DNA of 64,000 nucleotides from CAVVJA01 sp963809815 (GCA_963809815.1 CAWELM010000012.1:124001-188000), one strand, 5' to 3'. Shown: positions 9,140 through 17,873, numbered from the stretch's first letter. Program-made: numbers and translations. The notes: generated from the letters alone by a model not told the origin.

Positions 9140-10351
9140 CTATTCGAACGCGCCCACAACGATTGCGCGGTAGACCCGGTTCAGACCGACACATCGCAAG
9201 CCGTAGGCGCGCATCTCCTCGATCAAGGATTCTTCGGTGTAGTGCGTGATGTGCTCGTCGGCGTATCCCTTGGGTTGGGCTGCGGCATAGAGCTTCTCAA
9301 CGATCGGCCACATCGGAGTCCCATAATCGGGTGTGCTCAGCACGAGCCGTCCTCCGGGGCGTAATACTCGGACGAGTTCGGCGATTGGCGAAGGGTCGTG
9401 AGGCACATGTTCGACCACCTCGCAGCAGAGAACGCAGTCGAAGGTGTCATCCGGAAACGGCAGGTGAAACACGCTTGCCGTCACGGCCGGGTTGACGTTG
9501 TACCGGCGCATGTACCGGAGCTTGGCGTGCACGATGTCGACGGAGATCGAACCCGGTAGGTCGAGCGACAACCGGCCTGAACCGGCTCCAACGTTGAGAA
9601 TCCGCTGGTTCACGAACGGTGCGACCAGCTCGTACGTCTTTTCATGTCTCTGACGCTGCCAGGCCCGCTGAGGGGGCAGGCGACTGTTGAACGCGCGCAT
9701 GTCGTAGTCCGCGGAATCGATGCCGTTACGTCGCGCCCAGTGATGGAACAGTGCAGCCGCCGTCGGTCGCCGCGGCGCCGGGGGTTGTTCGGTGTGCAAC
9801 GGCCAGAACGGCTTCTGCACCTCCCGTGTCGTCCAGCCGTGAATCGCGGTTCGGACACAGACATCGACCGGATCGTCGAGGTCGGCCCCCTGAGCCACGA
9901 GGTCTGTCAGAGTGTCGCGCCGGACAAGTTGAAAGCTGCTCCTCACATCGTTGGTGTCGAGTGTCAGGATGCGCGCGAGAAACCGATCGACATATCGCTC
10001 GGCCTCTCGGCGCAGTTCCTTGGGCCGGGTCCCGCGGTCATCCGAGTAGCGCGAGGAAATCAGCAGGTCGGCCGTGTCTCGTTGCGCCCAGAGCTCCTTG
10101 ATCCGCTCGGGCACGTCGTGTACCGAATCGTCCACGAAGATCACGAACTCGCTATCCATACCCGACGCGATTTTTCCGATGTCTATGCCGGCTTCAGCCA
10201 CCTCGAGTGCGACACAGATATCGAGATCTCGGGCTGCCTGCCTCGCCGCTTCCACGATCGTTGACCGCGCGGTGAAGGCCGTTCGGCTACGCACGATCAC
10301 AGCAAGGTCGGCCCGACCTCCTATGCGCGCGCCACCGCCGGGGCGATCCAT
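9140..10351 (-). CDS. Fusion of a GT2-like glycosyltransferase domain and a SAM-dependent methyltransferase
   Basis: A 403-residue protein with two domains. Residues about 10-210 look like a family-2 glycosyltransferase that has lost part of its N-terminal nucleotide site: there is a FVIFVDDS segment (DxD-like) and a LLISSRYSDD segment as in dolichyl-phosphate-mannose-synthase relatives. Residues about 225-400 are a class I methyltransferase with ILNVGAGSGRLSL as the SAM loop, FDCVLCCEVVEHV, and LRPGGRLVLSTPDYG. It lies 13 nt downstream of a polytopic membrane protein on the same strand. I infer a role in an envelope glycan or lipid-linked sugar. The glycosyltransferase half may be regulatory or degenerate. 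Confidence 0.75.
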   Translation of the reverse strand: MDRPGGGARIGGRADLAVIVRSRTAFTARSTIVEAARQAARDLDICVALEVAEAGIDIGKIASGMDSEFVIFVDDSVHDVPERIKELWAQRDTADLLISSRYSDDRGTRPKELRREAERYVDRFLARILTLDTNDVRSSFQLVRRDTLTDLVAQGADLDDPVDVCVRTAIHGWTTREVQKPFWPLHTEQPPAPRRPTAAALFHHWARRNGIDSADYDMRAFNSRLPPQRAWQRQRHEKTYELVAPFVNQRILNVGAGSGRLSLDLPGSISVDIVHAKLRYMRRYNVNPAVTASVFHLPFPDDTFDCVLCCEVVEHVPHDPSPIAELVRVLRPGGRLVLSTPDYGTPMWPIVEKLYAAAQPKGYADEHITHYTEESLIEEMRAYGLRCVGLNRVYRAIVVGAFE

Positions 10352-10364
10352 AGGCCACGATCCC

Positions 10365-12122
10365 TTACAGATTCACGGTGCAGAGGTTCACGTCGGCAAC
10401 GGGGCGGACGACGCAATCACCTATACGGCCTACTTCGGCCGAGACCTGATCAAAATTGTGCATCTCTCGGGTAACGACGATCACCGAGATCCGGTAATCC
10501 CGCAACGACTGCTGCGCCGCGACGACCTCTTGGTCGGTGAGGTGCGCGCCGTTGGTCGACACCCGACCGAGCAGCGACCAGGCGCGCGGAAGAGGCGGGA
10601 AGAAGGTGCTACGACCACCATTTTTGAAAACGCTGTATCCGCCGACCATGTTGAATCGCATATGCGAGCGGATCTGCCACTGCATGGCATCAACGCGGGG
10701 AAACCGAGCCACGGGAAGCACCATCGCCGTGGCGTGAGCGGGAATGGCATTAACTGCGGAGGTCGTGAAGAACCGCGGCGTATCGGCAACTCGGCCAGAT
10801 CGGAATGGCACATTGGGCCATAGGGGGATCATCGCCGCGGTGAGCGCGACAGCCGTAACCAGTTGCCAGCGCAGGTCCAGCCCTCCCAACGTATGTGCAA
10901 TCAGAAAGCCGATCATCAACGCTGTGATCGCAGAGAACCGGACCACTTGGGTGCTGTTGAGGAAGGGCACGATCCGGTAGACGTTCCACGGTCCATGGCC
11001 GATTGCGTGGCCGTTCACCTGCATGATCGTGCCGAAGCTCAAGGAAACCACAGCGGCGGTCGAGAGCAGCCACCATACGCCGAAGCGGTCCCGGTGGATG
11101 ATGAGCCAGGCACACAAGACCAAGCACGCGATGATCAACGGCCAGCCGAGAAAGGCGGTGTTCTCAGCGCCATTGGCTGGGAAGTGGAGATTGGCTCTTC
11201 TATCGGCCAGCGATGCGAAATGCTGTAACAGGCTCGGGCGTACGAGGCTCGCGATATCGGCCTTCGATTGGGAGCTCGTCACGCCGTTGGTCAGGGCGAC
11301 AGGTCCGAACAGCTGGTAGCCGAGCGGTACGCTGGTCAGCACCAGTGCCACGAGCGCACCGATGCCCAATGCCGTCGCCGCGTGCCGGATTCGACCGCGT
11401 ACGGCACGCGGATTGAGCGCGGCCAGGAAAACGAGCATGGGAATTGCAGCCGCGATTGAGAGGACAACGAGTTCTTCGCTGAGTAGAAACTGCAGACCGA
11501 CGAGTAATCCGAGAACGATTCCGGTCTGAATGGGCGATCGGGTTTGAGTCACAAAAAGGTTGTGGCAGACGAGCAGCAACAATGGCAGAGCAGGCGCCAG
11601 GATCAGATTGAGGTGGCCCCAATGCCCGACGAAGAACGGTGAGAAACCGAATAAGGCAGCCCCGAGCGCGGATCCGATCACTCCGCCGGTTATCCGCCGG
11701 AACACGAAATATGCCGACGTCGCTGACAAGAATGGCGCGAGAGTGAACATAATGCCGACGGTGATGAACGGGCCGATTACCGCAACCACCGGAAAGGCGA
11801 CCAACCCCAAGAGGATGATGGATGTGTTCCACATGAGGTTGACGCCAGTCGGGGCGTTCAAGGCCGCGCTCACGAACGGGTTGTGCCCGTGGACGATGGC
11901 TTGCTGAACCCACTCCAGATACCACGCATACGCGACGCCATCGGCGCCCCCGATGAGCGCATGCCGAGGATCCCCCAAGAAATGGGAGTAGTTGTGGGCC
12001 GCCGCGAGCAAGAACAACAAGGGCGGAACCAGGCGGGCCGTCCACAAGGTCCAGCGCCTGGACGAGTGAGTAGTGCTGGGCACCTCACTCCCGGCGGCTG
12101 AGACTTCCGCGCCTACCTGCAC
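10365..12122 (-). CDS. Polytopic membrane protein, GT-C glycosyltransferase-like
   Basis: A 585-residue protein with about 11-13 predicted membrane helices spread over residues 25-460 and a C-terminal soluble part of about 130 residues. The first luminal loop contains GGADGVAYAWYLEW, with an acidic residue where GT-C mannosyl/arabinosyl transferases keep their catalytic Asp. These enzymes use polyprenyl-phosphate sugars on the outer face of the membrane. The start is a GTG at 12122, and a start further downstream cannot be excluded. It is the first gene of a two-gene operon with the GT2-like/methyltransferase fusion. No close named family is evident to me, so the GT-C call is based on topology and context. 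Confidence 0.65.
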   Translation of the reverse strand: MQVGAEVSAAGSEVPSTTHSSRRWTLWTARLVPPLLFLLAAAHNYSHFLGDPRHALIGGADGVAYAWYLEWVQQAIVHGHNPFVSAALNAPTGVNLMWNTSIILLGLVAFPVVAVIGPFITVGIMFTLAPFLSATSAYFVFRRITGGVIGSALGAALFGFSPFFVGHWGHLNLILAPALPLLLLVCHNLFVTQTRSPIQTGIVLGLLVGLQFLLSEELVVLSIAAAIPMLVFLAALNPRAVRGRIRHAATALGIGALVALVLTSVPLGYQLFGPVALTNGVTSSQSKADIASLVRPSLLQHFASLADRRANLHFPANGAENTAFLGWPLIIACLVLCAWLIIHRDRFGVWWLLSTAAVVSLSFGTIMQVNGHAIGHGPWNVYRIVPFLNSTQVVRFSAITALMIGFLIAHTLGGLDLRWQLVTAVALTAAMIPLWPNVPFRSGRVADTPRFFTTSAVNAIPAHATAMVLPVARFPRVDAMQWQIRSHMRFNMVGGYSVFKNGGRSTFFPPLPRAWSLLGRVSTNGAHLTDQEVVAAQQSLRDYRISVIVVTREMHNFDQVSAEVGRIGDCVVRPVADVNLCTVNL

Positions 12123-12280
12123 GTTCGGCAGTTTAGCTAGCGCCGTCCTCTCGCTCCCTCAAACAGTTCATCGAATCTACATCTTCGCGGGGGGACAGTC
12201 CGACCCACAACCATCAATCCCAGGCGGCGCTTCAGGGACCAGTCAGTCTCGTCGGCACAGCGACCCACGCTCGCGCGACA

Positions 12281-12721
12281 TCAGGTGCTGGGCGGGTAGC
12301 CATAGTGCCGGTGGACGTCGAATTCGTAGATGAGCCGTCGCTCCTCGGCCATTCTCGCGAGGAATGCCGGCTGATCGAGTTCCTCGCCGTACCAGGTCAG
12401 TGGACCGGTAGGCCGGTTCTGCATCACACGGAACAGTTGCAGATTCTGCATCGGCGCGTCCGGGCCCTCGAGTATTGAGACCGTGGTCTCGAGCGCAAGC
12501 CACGCGTATCCCCCCTGCTCGAAGACGAACACGCTGCAGCGGGGATCTCGCCGCAGCCGAGGGGTTCGGACCCGACCTTGGATACCGCTGCTCCACAGCT
12601 TGCCGTCGACGAGGGCAACGCCGACCCGCACCGGTCGCGGAAACCCGCTGCGTGCGATCGTGATCATCGCGGCTGAATGGTTGCGCTCCAGGAAGAGGCG
12701 TGGCGCCTCACCTAACATCAC
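12281..12721 (-). CDS. Pyridoxamine-5'-phosphate-oxidase-like (PPOX) flavin/F420-binding protein
   Basis: A 146-residue split-barrel protein. The strand pattern near residues 10-60, with RSGFPRPVRVGVALVDGKLW followed by RTPRLRRDPRCSVFVFE, is typical of small PPOX proteins, in which the RxxxLRRDPR segment contacts the phosphate of FMN or F420. A GTG at 12721 and an ATG at 12718 are both possible starts. In actinobacteria many such proteins reduce substrates with F420H2, but small PPOX proteins with no known substrate are common. It stands alone, divergent from the dioxygenase gene at 12773 with a 51-bp shared promoter region. Confidence 0.75.
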   Translation of the reverse strand: MMLGEAPRLFLERNHSAAMITIARSGFPRPVRVGVALVDGKLWSSGIQGRVRTPRLRRDPRCSVFVFEQGGYAWLALETTVSILEGPDAPMQNLQLFRVMQNRPTGPLTWYGEELDQPAFLARMAEERRLIYEFDVHRHYGYPPST

Positions 12722-12772
12722 AGCCGAACCCTAGGCACACTCAAAGCATCACGACCCAATCGAGGACCCGTC

Positions 12773-13972
12773 ATGTCGGCGACCGCCCGATCCAGTGCAC
12801 CCATCGGCAGCGAGCTATTCCTGACCGAGGCCAATTGTCACGTGGCGGACCTCGCGGCGGTCGTCGCGGAGACCACGGATGTGAGCGACTACTCCGGAGC
12901 CGAGGCGGTGAGCGGGAACATTCTCGTGTACGACAGCGAGCGGTTGCGGGGCGCCATCGCGACAGCGACGGGACGCCGGGAGGCGCAGGCGGAGCTAGCG
13001 CGCGCCCTGATGGACGGTCCGGGCGTCGTCGTCTTCAAGCAGGCCTTCAGCGACGCGTCGGTGGTCGACGCGGCGACCGACGCTTTCGACGCGATTATCG
13101 CCGATCAGCGGGCGAGCGGTGCCGCCGGCGGAGACCACTTCGCCAAGCCGGGTGCGAACGATCGGGTGTGGAATGCGCTCGAGAAGCTCGCGGTCCGCGC
13201 ACCGTCGGTCTTCGCGGCTTACTACGCGAACGACATCCTCGCGCTCGTCTCGGCCGCCTGGCTCGGGCCCGCCTACCAGATCACCTCTCAGGTCAACGTG
13301 GTCAACCCGGGCGGCAATCCGCAGACCGGACACCGCGACTACCACCTCGGTTTCATGTCCGGCGACCAAGCGGCGCAATTCCCCGCTCACGCGCACCGCC
13401 TGTCTCCGGTGCTGACCCTCCAGGGTGCGGTCGCGCACTGCGATATGCCGGTGGAAAGCGGCCCGACGATGTACCTCCCGCATTCGCAGAAATACGAGCC
13501 GGGCTACGTCGCGGCGGCCCTCCCTGAGTTCCGGGCGTACTTCGAGGCAAACCAGGTCCAGCTGCCACTCGAGAAGGGCGACGCGGCGTTCTTCAACCCG
13601 GCGCTATTCCACGGCGCCGGGCGTAACCGCTCGTCCGACATCAGGCGCATGGCGAACCTGCTTCAGGTGTCCTCGGCTTTCGGCCGAGCGATGGAAAGCG
13701 TGGATCGGCAACGGATGTGCGACGCGCTCTTCCCGACGCTATTGCAGCTCAAGGCGTCCGGAATCGCAGAGACCAGGCTGCGGAACATCATCACGGCCTG
13801 TGCCGAGGGATATGCCTTCCCGACCAACCTCGACCGCGATCAGCCGGTGGGCGGCATGGCACCGCAGACCCAGGCTGAACTGGTCTGGCAGGCTGTGGCG
13901 GAGCAGTGGGACCCGTCCACATTCCGCCACGAGCTCGCCGCACACACGGCCCGGCGCGACACCGGCGATTAG
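12773..13972 (+). CDS. Phytanoyl-CoA dioxygenase-like Fe(II)/2-oxoglutarate oxygenase
   Basis: A 399-residue member of the PhyH-like oxygenases. The metal triad is visible: H187-x-D189 in GHRDYHLGF and the distal His280 in LFHGAGRNRSSDIRR, followed by the Arg expected to bind 2-oxoglutarate. A further segment, PVESGPTMYLPHSQKYEPGY, matches the core of the family. Such enzymes hydroxylate lipids or natural products using O2 and 2-oxoglutarate. The substrate here is unknown. The N-terminal 90 residues are longer than in minimal members. The gene is alone on its strand and followed by a strong terminator-like hairpin. Confidence 0.85.
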   Translation: MSATARSSAPIGSELFLTEANCHVADLAAVVAETTDVSDYSGAEAVSGNILVYDSERLRGAIATATGRREAQAELARALMDGPGVVVFKQAFSDASVVDAATDAFDAIIADQRASGAAGGDHFAKPGANDRVWNALEKLAVRAPSVFAAYYANDILALVSAAWLGPAYQITSQVNVVNPGGNPQTGHRDYHLGFMSGDQAAQFPAHAHRLSPVLTLQGAVAHCDMPVESGPTMYLPHSQKYEPGYVAAALPEFRAYFEANQVQLPLEKGDAAFFNPALFHGAGRNRSSDIRRMANLLQVSSAFGRAMESVDRQRMCDALFPTLLQLKASGIAETRLRNIITACAEGYAFPTNLDRDQPVGGMAPQTQAELVWQAVAEQWDPSTFRHELAAHTARRDTGD

Positions 13973-14014
13973 CGTCACCGAGCCCGGGCCTGCTAACGCG
14001 GTGCCGGCTATGAG

Positions 14015-14048
14015 CAAGCGCCCCGCCACTCGGCCGACGGGGCGCTTG
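14015..14048. terminator. Perfect GC-rich hairpin, likely terminator of the dioxygenase gene
   Basis: The 11-nt arms CAAGCGCCCCG and CGGGGCGCTTG pair without mismatch around a 12-nt loop. The element lies 43 bp after the stop at 13972 and is followed by a short T-containing run. Confidence 0.75.
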
Positions 14049-14267
14049 GTTCAACCGGCCTCGCGCTGGGGACGCAAGGTTGGCGAAACGCTAACCGACC
14101 GTAACCGGCACCGGTAGTCCCATTGCCGAACGCTCAGCTGTTTCCTAGACATTGCGCAGGTTGACCCCACCACGCGCGCCGACGCCGGGCGCCGCTATAG
14201 TGCGGTCGGCTTGTGGCCTGCGGAGACACCAGCGGAGCCACACGGTCTGATGCGCGGGGGGGTCCGA

Positions 14268-14449
14268 TGATGACGACAAGCGAGCGCGAACCCGACGTGA
14301 TTGGCGAGGCCGGCTCCTACGCATGGTGGGTAGCGAGGACTGTCGCGCGTCAAGAACGTCCGCACCGGAGCCAGCGATATGCGGGCCGGCACCGCTGGGT
14401 GCCGGCGGACCGCGCAGATGCGCAGCACACCACCAAGCGAAGCGCCTGA
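14268..14449 (+). CDS. Possible small protein of 60 residues, unknown
   Basis: An ATG-ATG pair follows a run of seven G residues that could act as a ribosome site 4-8 nt upstream. The product is basic in its second half and contains the odd segment SYAWWVART. It resembles nothing I know. It overlaps a second small ORF (14379-14606) in another frame, so at most one is likely to be translated in the overlap. It could be a decayed 5' part of an operon gene. Confidence 0.25.
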
Positions 14450-14606
14450 CTCGCCCCGCCACGCATCGCATCACCGCGATGCGTCGACGGCGTACGAGCT
14501 CGAGCGCTACCAACGGACGTACGTGATCGGGAACTTCGTCGATGCCGCGTACGACCCGGCGAGCATGGACCTGTTCGCCAACGCGGTCGCTGCGGAGTTC
14601 GCGTGA
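14379..14606 (+). CDS. Small ORF coupled to the ABC exporter ATPase, unknown, perhaps a gene remnant
   Basis: A 75-codon frame whose stop overlaps the GTG of the ATPase gene as GTGA, the same coupling seen between other operon genes here. The C-terminal half (YELERYQRTYVIGNFVDAAY and onward) reads like normal protein, while the first 35 residues look like out-of-frame translation. This suggests that the 3' end of a real gene is preserved but its 5' part is lost, or that the start lies near codon 36. Function unknown. Confidence 0.35.
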   Translation: MRAGTAGCRRTAQMRSTPPSEAPDSPRHASHHRDASTAYELERYQRTYVIGNFVDAAYDPASMDLFANAVAAEFA

Positions 14607-15517
14607 CACAGGCGGCCCTCGACGGACGGATCGTCGTCGACGACTTGACGAAGGTGTTCCGCGGCAAGATCCGCGCAGTCGACCGGCTGAGCTTCACGGT
14701 CGAACCCGGTTCGGTCACCGGCTTCCTCGGTCCCAACGGCGCGGGCAAGACCACCACGCTGCGCATGGTGCTCGGTCTCGTCCACCCGACTGCTGGGCAC
14801 GCGACCATCGGCGGCCTGCCGTACCACCGACTGCACAACCCCACGTTGGTCGTCGGGGCGGCGCTCGAGTCGGCGAGCTTCCACCCGGCTCGCACGGCGC
14901 GCAACCACCTGCGCATCCTCTGCACGGTCGCCGGCCTGCCGATGGCCCGTGCCGACGAGGTGCTCGAGCTGGTCGGGCTGCGTGATGCCGCAAGGCGCAA
15001 GGTCCGCGGCTACTCGATGGGGATGCGGCAGCGCCTCAGCCTGGCCGCCGCGCTGCTCGGAGACCCGCGGGTGATCGTGCTGGACGAACCGGCGAACGGG
15101 CTGGACCCGGAGGGCATCCGCTGGCTGCGCGGGCTGATTCGCAGGCTCGCTGACCAGGGCCGCACCGTTCTCATCTCGAGCCATCAGCTCGCCGAGGTCG
15201 AGGCGGTCGCCGACCGGGTGGTGATCCTGAATCGGGGCCGCTTCGTGCGGCAGGGCACGATCGCGGAGCTCACCGCCGGTTCGGACGTCGTTGTCGTGCG
15301 CACACCTACCCCTGATCCGCTGGCCGTGGCGGTGTCGTCCGATGGCGGCACCGTGGCCGCTGCCGACGGGAACGTGCTGCGCATCAGTGGGCTGACGCTA
15401 GAAGAAGTGGGCCATCTTGCGTTCCGCGCCGGCGTCGAGTTGCACGAGCTGAGCGCGTTGCGTTCCGATCTCGAGGACGTGTTCTTCGCGCTTACCGCTG
15501 AAGAAGCCGCCGAATGA
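14603..15517 (+). CDS. ABC exporter ATP-binding protein (ABC-2/bacitracin type)
   Basis: A 304-residue ATPase energising the permease encoded next to it. Motifs in order are Walker A GPNGAGKTT near residue 48, a Q-loop-like segment ESASFHPARTARNHL near 95, signature YSMGMRQRLSLAAALLG near 140, Walker B VIVLDEPANGLDPEG near 165, and the switch His in LISSHQLAE near 195. The C-terminal 80 residues are the usual regulatory extension of BcrA/NatA-type exporters. GTG start with GTGA overlap upstream, and a 4-nt ATGA overlap with the permease downstream. Exported substrate unknown; drug or peptide export is typical. Confidence 0.92.
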   Translation: MTQAALDGRIVVDDLTKVFRGKIRAVDRLSFTVEPGSVTGFLGPNGAGKTTTLRMVLGLVHPTAGHATIGGLPYHRLHNPTLVVGAALESASFHPARTARNHLRILCTVAGLPMARADEVLELVGLRDAARRKVRGYSMGMRQRLSLAAALLGDPRVIVLDEPANGLDPEGIRWLRGLIRRLADQGRTVLISSHQLAEVEAVADRVVILNRGRFVRQGTIAELTAGSDVVVVRTPTPDPLAVAVSSDGGTVAAADGNVLRISGLTLEEVGHLAFRAGVELHELSALRSDLEDVFFALTAEEAAE

Positions 15518-16263
15518 TCCAACTGGTCCGCGCCGAGCTGTTGAAGCTGCGCACGACGCAGGTCTGGTTCTGGATGCTCTTGCTCGCCATAGCGGTCGGC
15601 GTGCTCGCCGTCGTGGCCACGTTGGCTTCGAACGACGTGAAATCGCCCGCCGACGTTCCGCTGCTCTTCGCGAACGCGAACGGTGCGATCGTCACGGCGT
15701 TCATCCTCGGCGTACTCGGCATCACGACCGAGTTCCGCTACCAGACCATCACGCCGACCGTCCTGCAGACGCCCTCCCGGTGGACGGTCGTCGCCGCAAA
15801 ACTCTTCAGCTACGCGATCATCGGCCTGGCATACGCGCTTGCCTGCCTCGCCGTCCAACTGATGATCGCGCTGCCATGGCTGTCCGCGAAAGGCATCGAC
15901 TTCTCGCTGTCCGACCCCGACCTGCGGCGCGCGATCTTCGGCTTCCCGGTCATATTCCTGCTGTTCGCGATCATGGGCATCGGAGTCGGCGCCCTGCTCC
16001 GCAACCAGATCGTCGCGATGGTCGTCGGGCTCGTCTTCCTCCTCGCGCTCGAAAACATTCTCGTGGCGATCCCGAAGGTCAGAAACGCCTACCCGTACCT
16101 GCCAGGCGGCGCCATGCAGGGCGTCCTCTATCCAGCTGACGAACCCGGGCCCGACGGCGTAGACCTCTTCGGCACTACGGGCTCCCTGCTGGTGCTGCTC
16201 GCGTGGGCGCTCATCCCCGCGCTCATCGGCGCGGCCTACACGCTGACCCGGGACATCACGTGA
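15514..16263 (+). CDS. ABC-2 type permease subunit
   Basis: A 249-residue membrane protein with six predicted helices (about residues 15-35, 55-75, 98-120, 143-170, 172-185, 222-242). The N-terminus MIQLVRAELLKLRTTQ is typical of ABC-2 permeases that partner BcrA-like ATPases. Its ATG overlaps the ATPase stop (ATGA). Its stop in turn overlaps the GTG of a truncated paralogue (16260-16358). Many such exporters need two permease chains, so the loss of the second chain may leave this a homodimer or non-functional. Confidence 0.88.
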   Translation: MIQLVRAELLKLRTTQVWFWMLLLAIAVGVLAVVATLASNDVKSPADVPLLFANANGAIVTAFILGVLGITTEFRYQTITPTVLQTPSRWTVVAAKLFSYAIIGLAYALACLAVQLMIALPWLSAKGIDFSLSDPDLRRAIFGFPVIFLLFAIMGIGVGALLRNQIVAMVVGLVFLLALENILVAIPKVRNAYPYLPGGAMQGVLYPADEPGPDGVDLFGTTGSLLVLLAWALIPALIGAAYTLTRDIT

Positions 16264-16358
16264 TCCAGTTCGTCCGTGCCGAGTTCTCCTACACCCACAA
16301 TTACATTTCGCGATGGTCCGTAAATTGCGGGCCCGTGTGTGTCCGGAGGGGGACTTGA
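16260..16358 (+). pseudogene. Truncated second ABC-2 permease (first ~9 codons only)
   Basis: A GTG overlaps the stop of the preceding permease as GTGA. The frame begins MIQFVRAEF, nearly the same as the MIQLVRAEL start of the intact permease just upstream. After these nine codons the similarity ends abruptly, and the frame drifts through non-hydrophobic residues to a stop at 16356-16358, inside the tRNA-Leu gene. The simplest reading is that a paralogous permease gene has lost all but its 5' end, with the breakpoint between about 16287 and the tRNA gene. Confidence 0.65.
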
Positions 16359-16423
16359 ACCCCCACGCCCGCTAAGGGCACTAGCACCTCAAGCTAGCGC
16401 GTCTGCCATTCCGCCACCCGGAC
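16340..16423 (-). tRNA. tRNA-Leu, anticodon GAG
   Basis: Read on the minus strand, the 7-bp acceptor stem GTCCGGG/TCCGGAC has one G-T pair. The D-arm begins TGGCGGAATGGCAGACGCG and the anticodon loop is CTTGAGG (anticodon GAG, codon CUC). There is a long variable arm, and a T-arm with loop sequence GTTCAAGTC. The length of 84 nt without CCA is right for a class II leucine tRNA. CCA is not encoded (the next bases are CAC). Its 3' end faces the truncated permease. Confidence 0.95.
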
Positions 16424-16667
16424 GAGCGACTAGCGAGTCTAGCGGATTGCCGTGAAACGACCGCTGGGCCACCGCCTCACACCGGCCCAACATAAGGGGT
16501 CCAGAATGTCCCCGCGCAGGGCCCGTTAGCGCTACGCTTTGCTCAGGCGGGCCTAACAACTACTATATAACGCATAGGTGGTAAATCGGACCTAGAGCTT
16601 AGATTAGCGACTCGCTGTTTGCTATGCCAACGAACCCGATCCGATTCGACAACCTAGGACGTCACCG

Positions 16668-17873
16668 GTGACCCACCGAGCGCCACAGCAGGCCCCGTGG
16701 CGGGCTCTTGTGCTGGCGAGCGTCGCGGCCGTCGCCCTTGGCGTGATGGCGCCCGGGGTCTCGGAGGCACTGGACGGGAGTTCGGACCCGGGCTGCCCCC
16801 CGAGATCTGATGGCGCGCACTGTCAGCGTTCGCAGGCATCCGATCCGACCGGAGACTCTGCGCCTACGCCGAAACCGCACCCGGAAGCGTGGCCGACATC
16901 GCCAACCACGTTGGATAACTCTCCGGCTTGGCCGACCAATTCGAGACCGGACAACAAACCGTCCAAGCCGGCTGGCACGTCGGCCCACCAACCACCGACG
17001 AGGCCGTCGCGTCCAGCTACCTCAGCTGGCGGCCTGCCGTCGTCGACGCCACCTTCGACAACGGCACCACCTTCGTCGAGCGAGCCGGCAACCACCGAGC
17101 CTCCCTCGACGCGTCATCCCACGCGGCCGCCCTCGAGTTCAGAGCCGGCACCCTCAACGAGCGAGCCACCGCCCACGCCGACAGCATCAGAGACCGGGGA
17201 ACCGACGCCGAGCGAACAGCCGACGTCGACCGAATCTGAGACCTCGTCGCCGCCGACGCCGAGTGAGCCGCCATCCTCGCCCGACGAGACCTGGAGCTGG
17301 ACACCAACTCCATCAGCGACGAACACCCCGATCCCCGGAGGGCATTCGAGCGGCACACCGCCGGTGGGGGTGCCGCCGCCGCCGACGGCGCCGAGTTCGA
17401 CCTCAGAACCGTCGCCAGCACCGACACCACTGCCGACCCAGAGTTCCGGAGGCGCAACGAGTGTTGGTAGCCCGGCGCCGTCGGCGTCACCCGAGCAGAG
17501 CGGGACGCCACCGGTCGCGCCTGGCGGCGGTCCGAACGGAGGTGGGGGCGCCGTAGCGGGGGGCGCAGTGCTGCCAGGAGGCGGGCCGACTTCACCGGTC
17601 CCAGAACTACTGTCATCCGCCCCGGGCGGGGAGATGAGCATGTCTCGCCCGCCAGCGGCCACGACACACGACGCTAGTGCTCTTGTCTCGTCGGCTCCCG
17701 GCGGCCTCTCCTCACAGGCGTCGAGTGCGGCCAACAATCAGCCCCTGGCAACGCCACATGCCGTCAGCGACAACGGGATCGGATTACTGGCGGCCCTGGT
17801 TGCCGTATTCGCCGTCGCCGTTACCGCCGTGGTTGGTGCCGCAGGATTCCGCAGTTCCCGGCGCCGCTACTGA
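16668..17873 (+). CDS. Mucin-like Pro/Ser/Thr-rich surface protein with C-terminal membrane anchor
   Basis: A 401-residue protein. Residues about 12-35 form a signal peptide (hydrophobic core, then a small-residue cleavage site near VSEA). Residues about 60-330 are almost entirely Pro, Ser, Thr, Ala, Glu and Gly with many SSSEP, PPST and PTPSEQP-like units, an extended stalk likely to be O-mannosylated. Residues about 370-393 are one membrane helix ending in the positive tail RSSRRRY. There is no LPxTG sortase motif. The layout suits an envelope-anchored stalk protein. A long alternative forward frame and a minus-strand frame exist but lack such logic. GTG start with only a weak ribosome site. 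Confidence 0.7.
   Translation: MTHRAPQQAPWRALVLASVAAVALGVMAPGVSEALDGSSDPGCPPRSDGAHCQRSQASDPTGDSAPTPKPHPEAWPTSPTTLDNSPAWPTNSRPDNKPSKPAGTSAHQPPTRPSRPATSAGGLPSSTPPSTTAPPSSSEPATTEPPSTRHPTRPPSSSEPAPSTSEPPPTPTASETGEPTPSEQPTSTESETSSPPTPSEPPSSPDETWSWTPTPSATNTPIPGGHSSGTPPVGVPPPPTAPSSTSEPSPAPTPLPTQSSGGATSVGSPAPSASPEQSGTPPVAPGGGPNGGGGAVAGGAVLPGGGPTSPVPELLSSAPGGEMSMSRPPAATTHDASALVSSAPGGLSSQASSAANNQPLATPHAVSDNGIGLLAALVAVFAVAVTAVVGAAGFRSSRRRY

Larger units (their letters stand above)
13973..14602. other. Sparsely coding stretch between dioxygenase and ABC exporter
   Basis: About 630 bp holding one perfect hairpin (14015-14048), a TATAGT -10-like hexamer at about 14194 without a well-spaced -35, and two short overlapping ORFs described separately. 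No long conserved frame is present on either strand. Alternative frames on both strands are Arg/Ser-rich and look like shadows. Confidence 0.5.

Noticed and set aside
16260..16358. Reading the short frame as an intact small gene
   Set aside because: Only its first nine codons resemble anything, and the rest runs into a tRNA gene, so a truncated permease is more likely.
17370..17420. Sortase LPxTG motif in the Pro/Ser/Thr-rich protein
   Set aside because: LPTQSS and similar segments lie mid-protein, not before the C-terminal helix, so they are not sorting signals.
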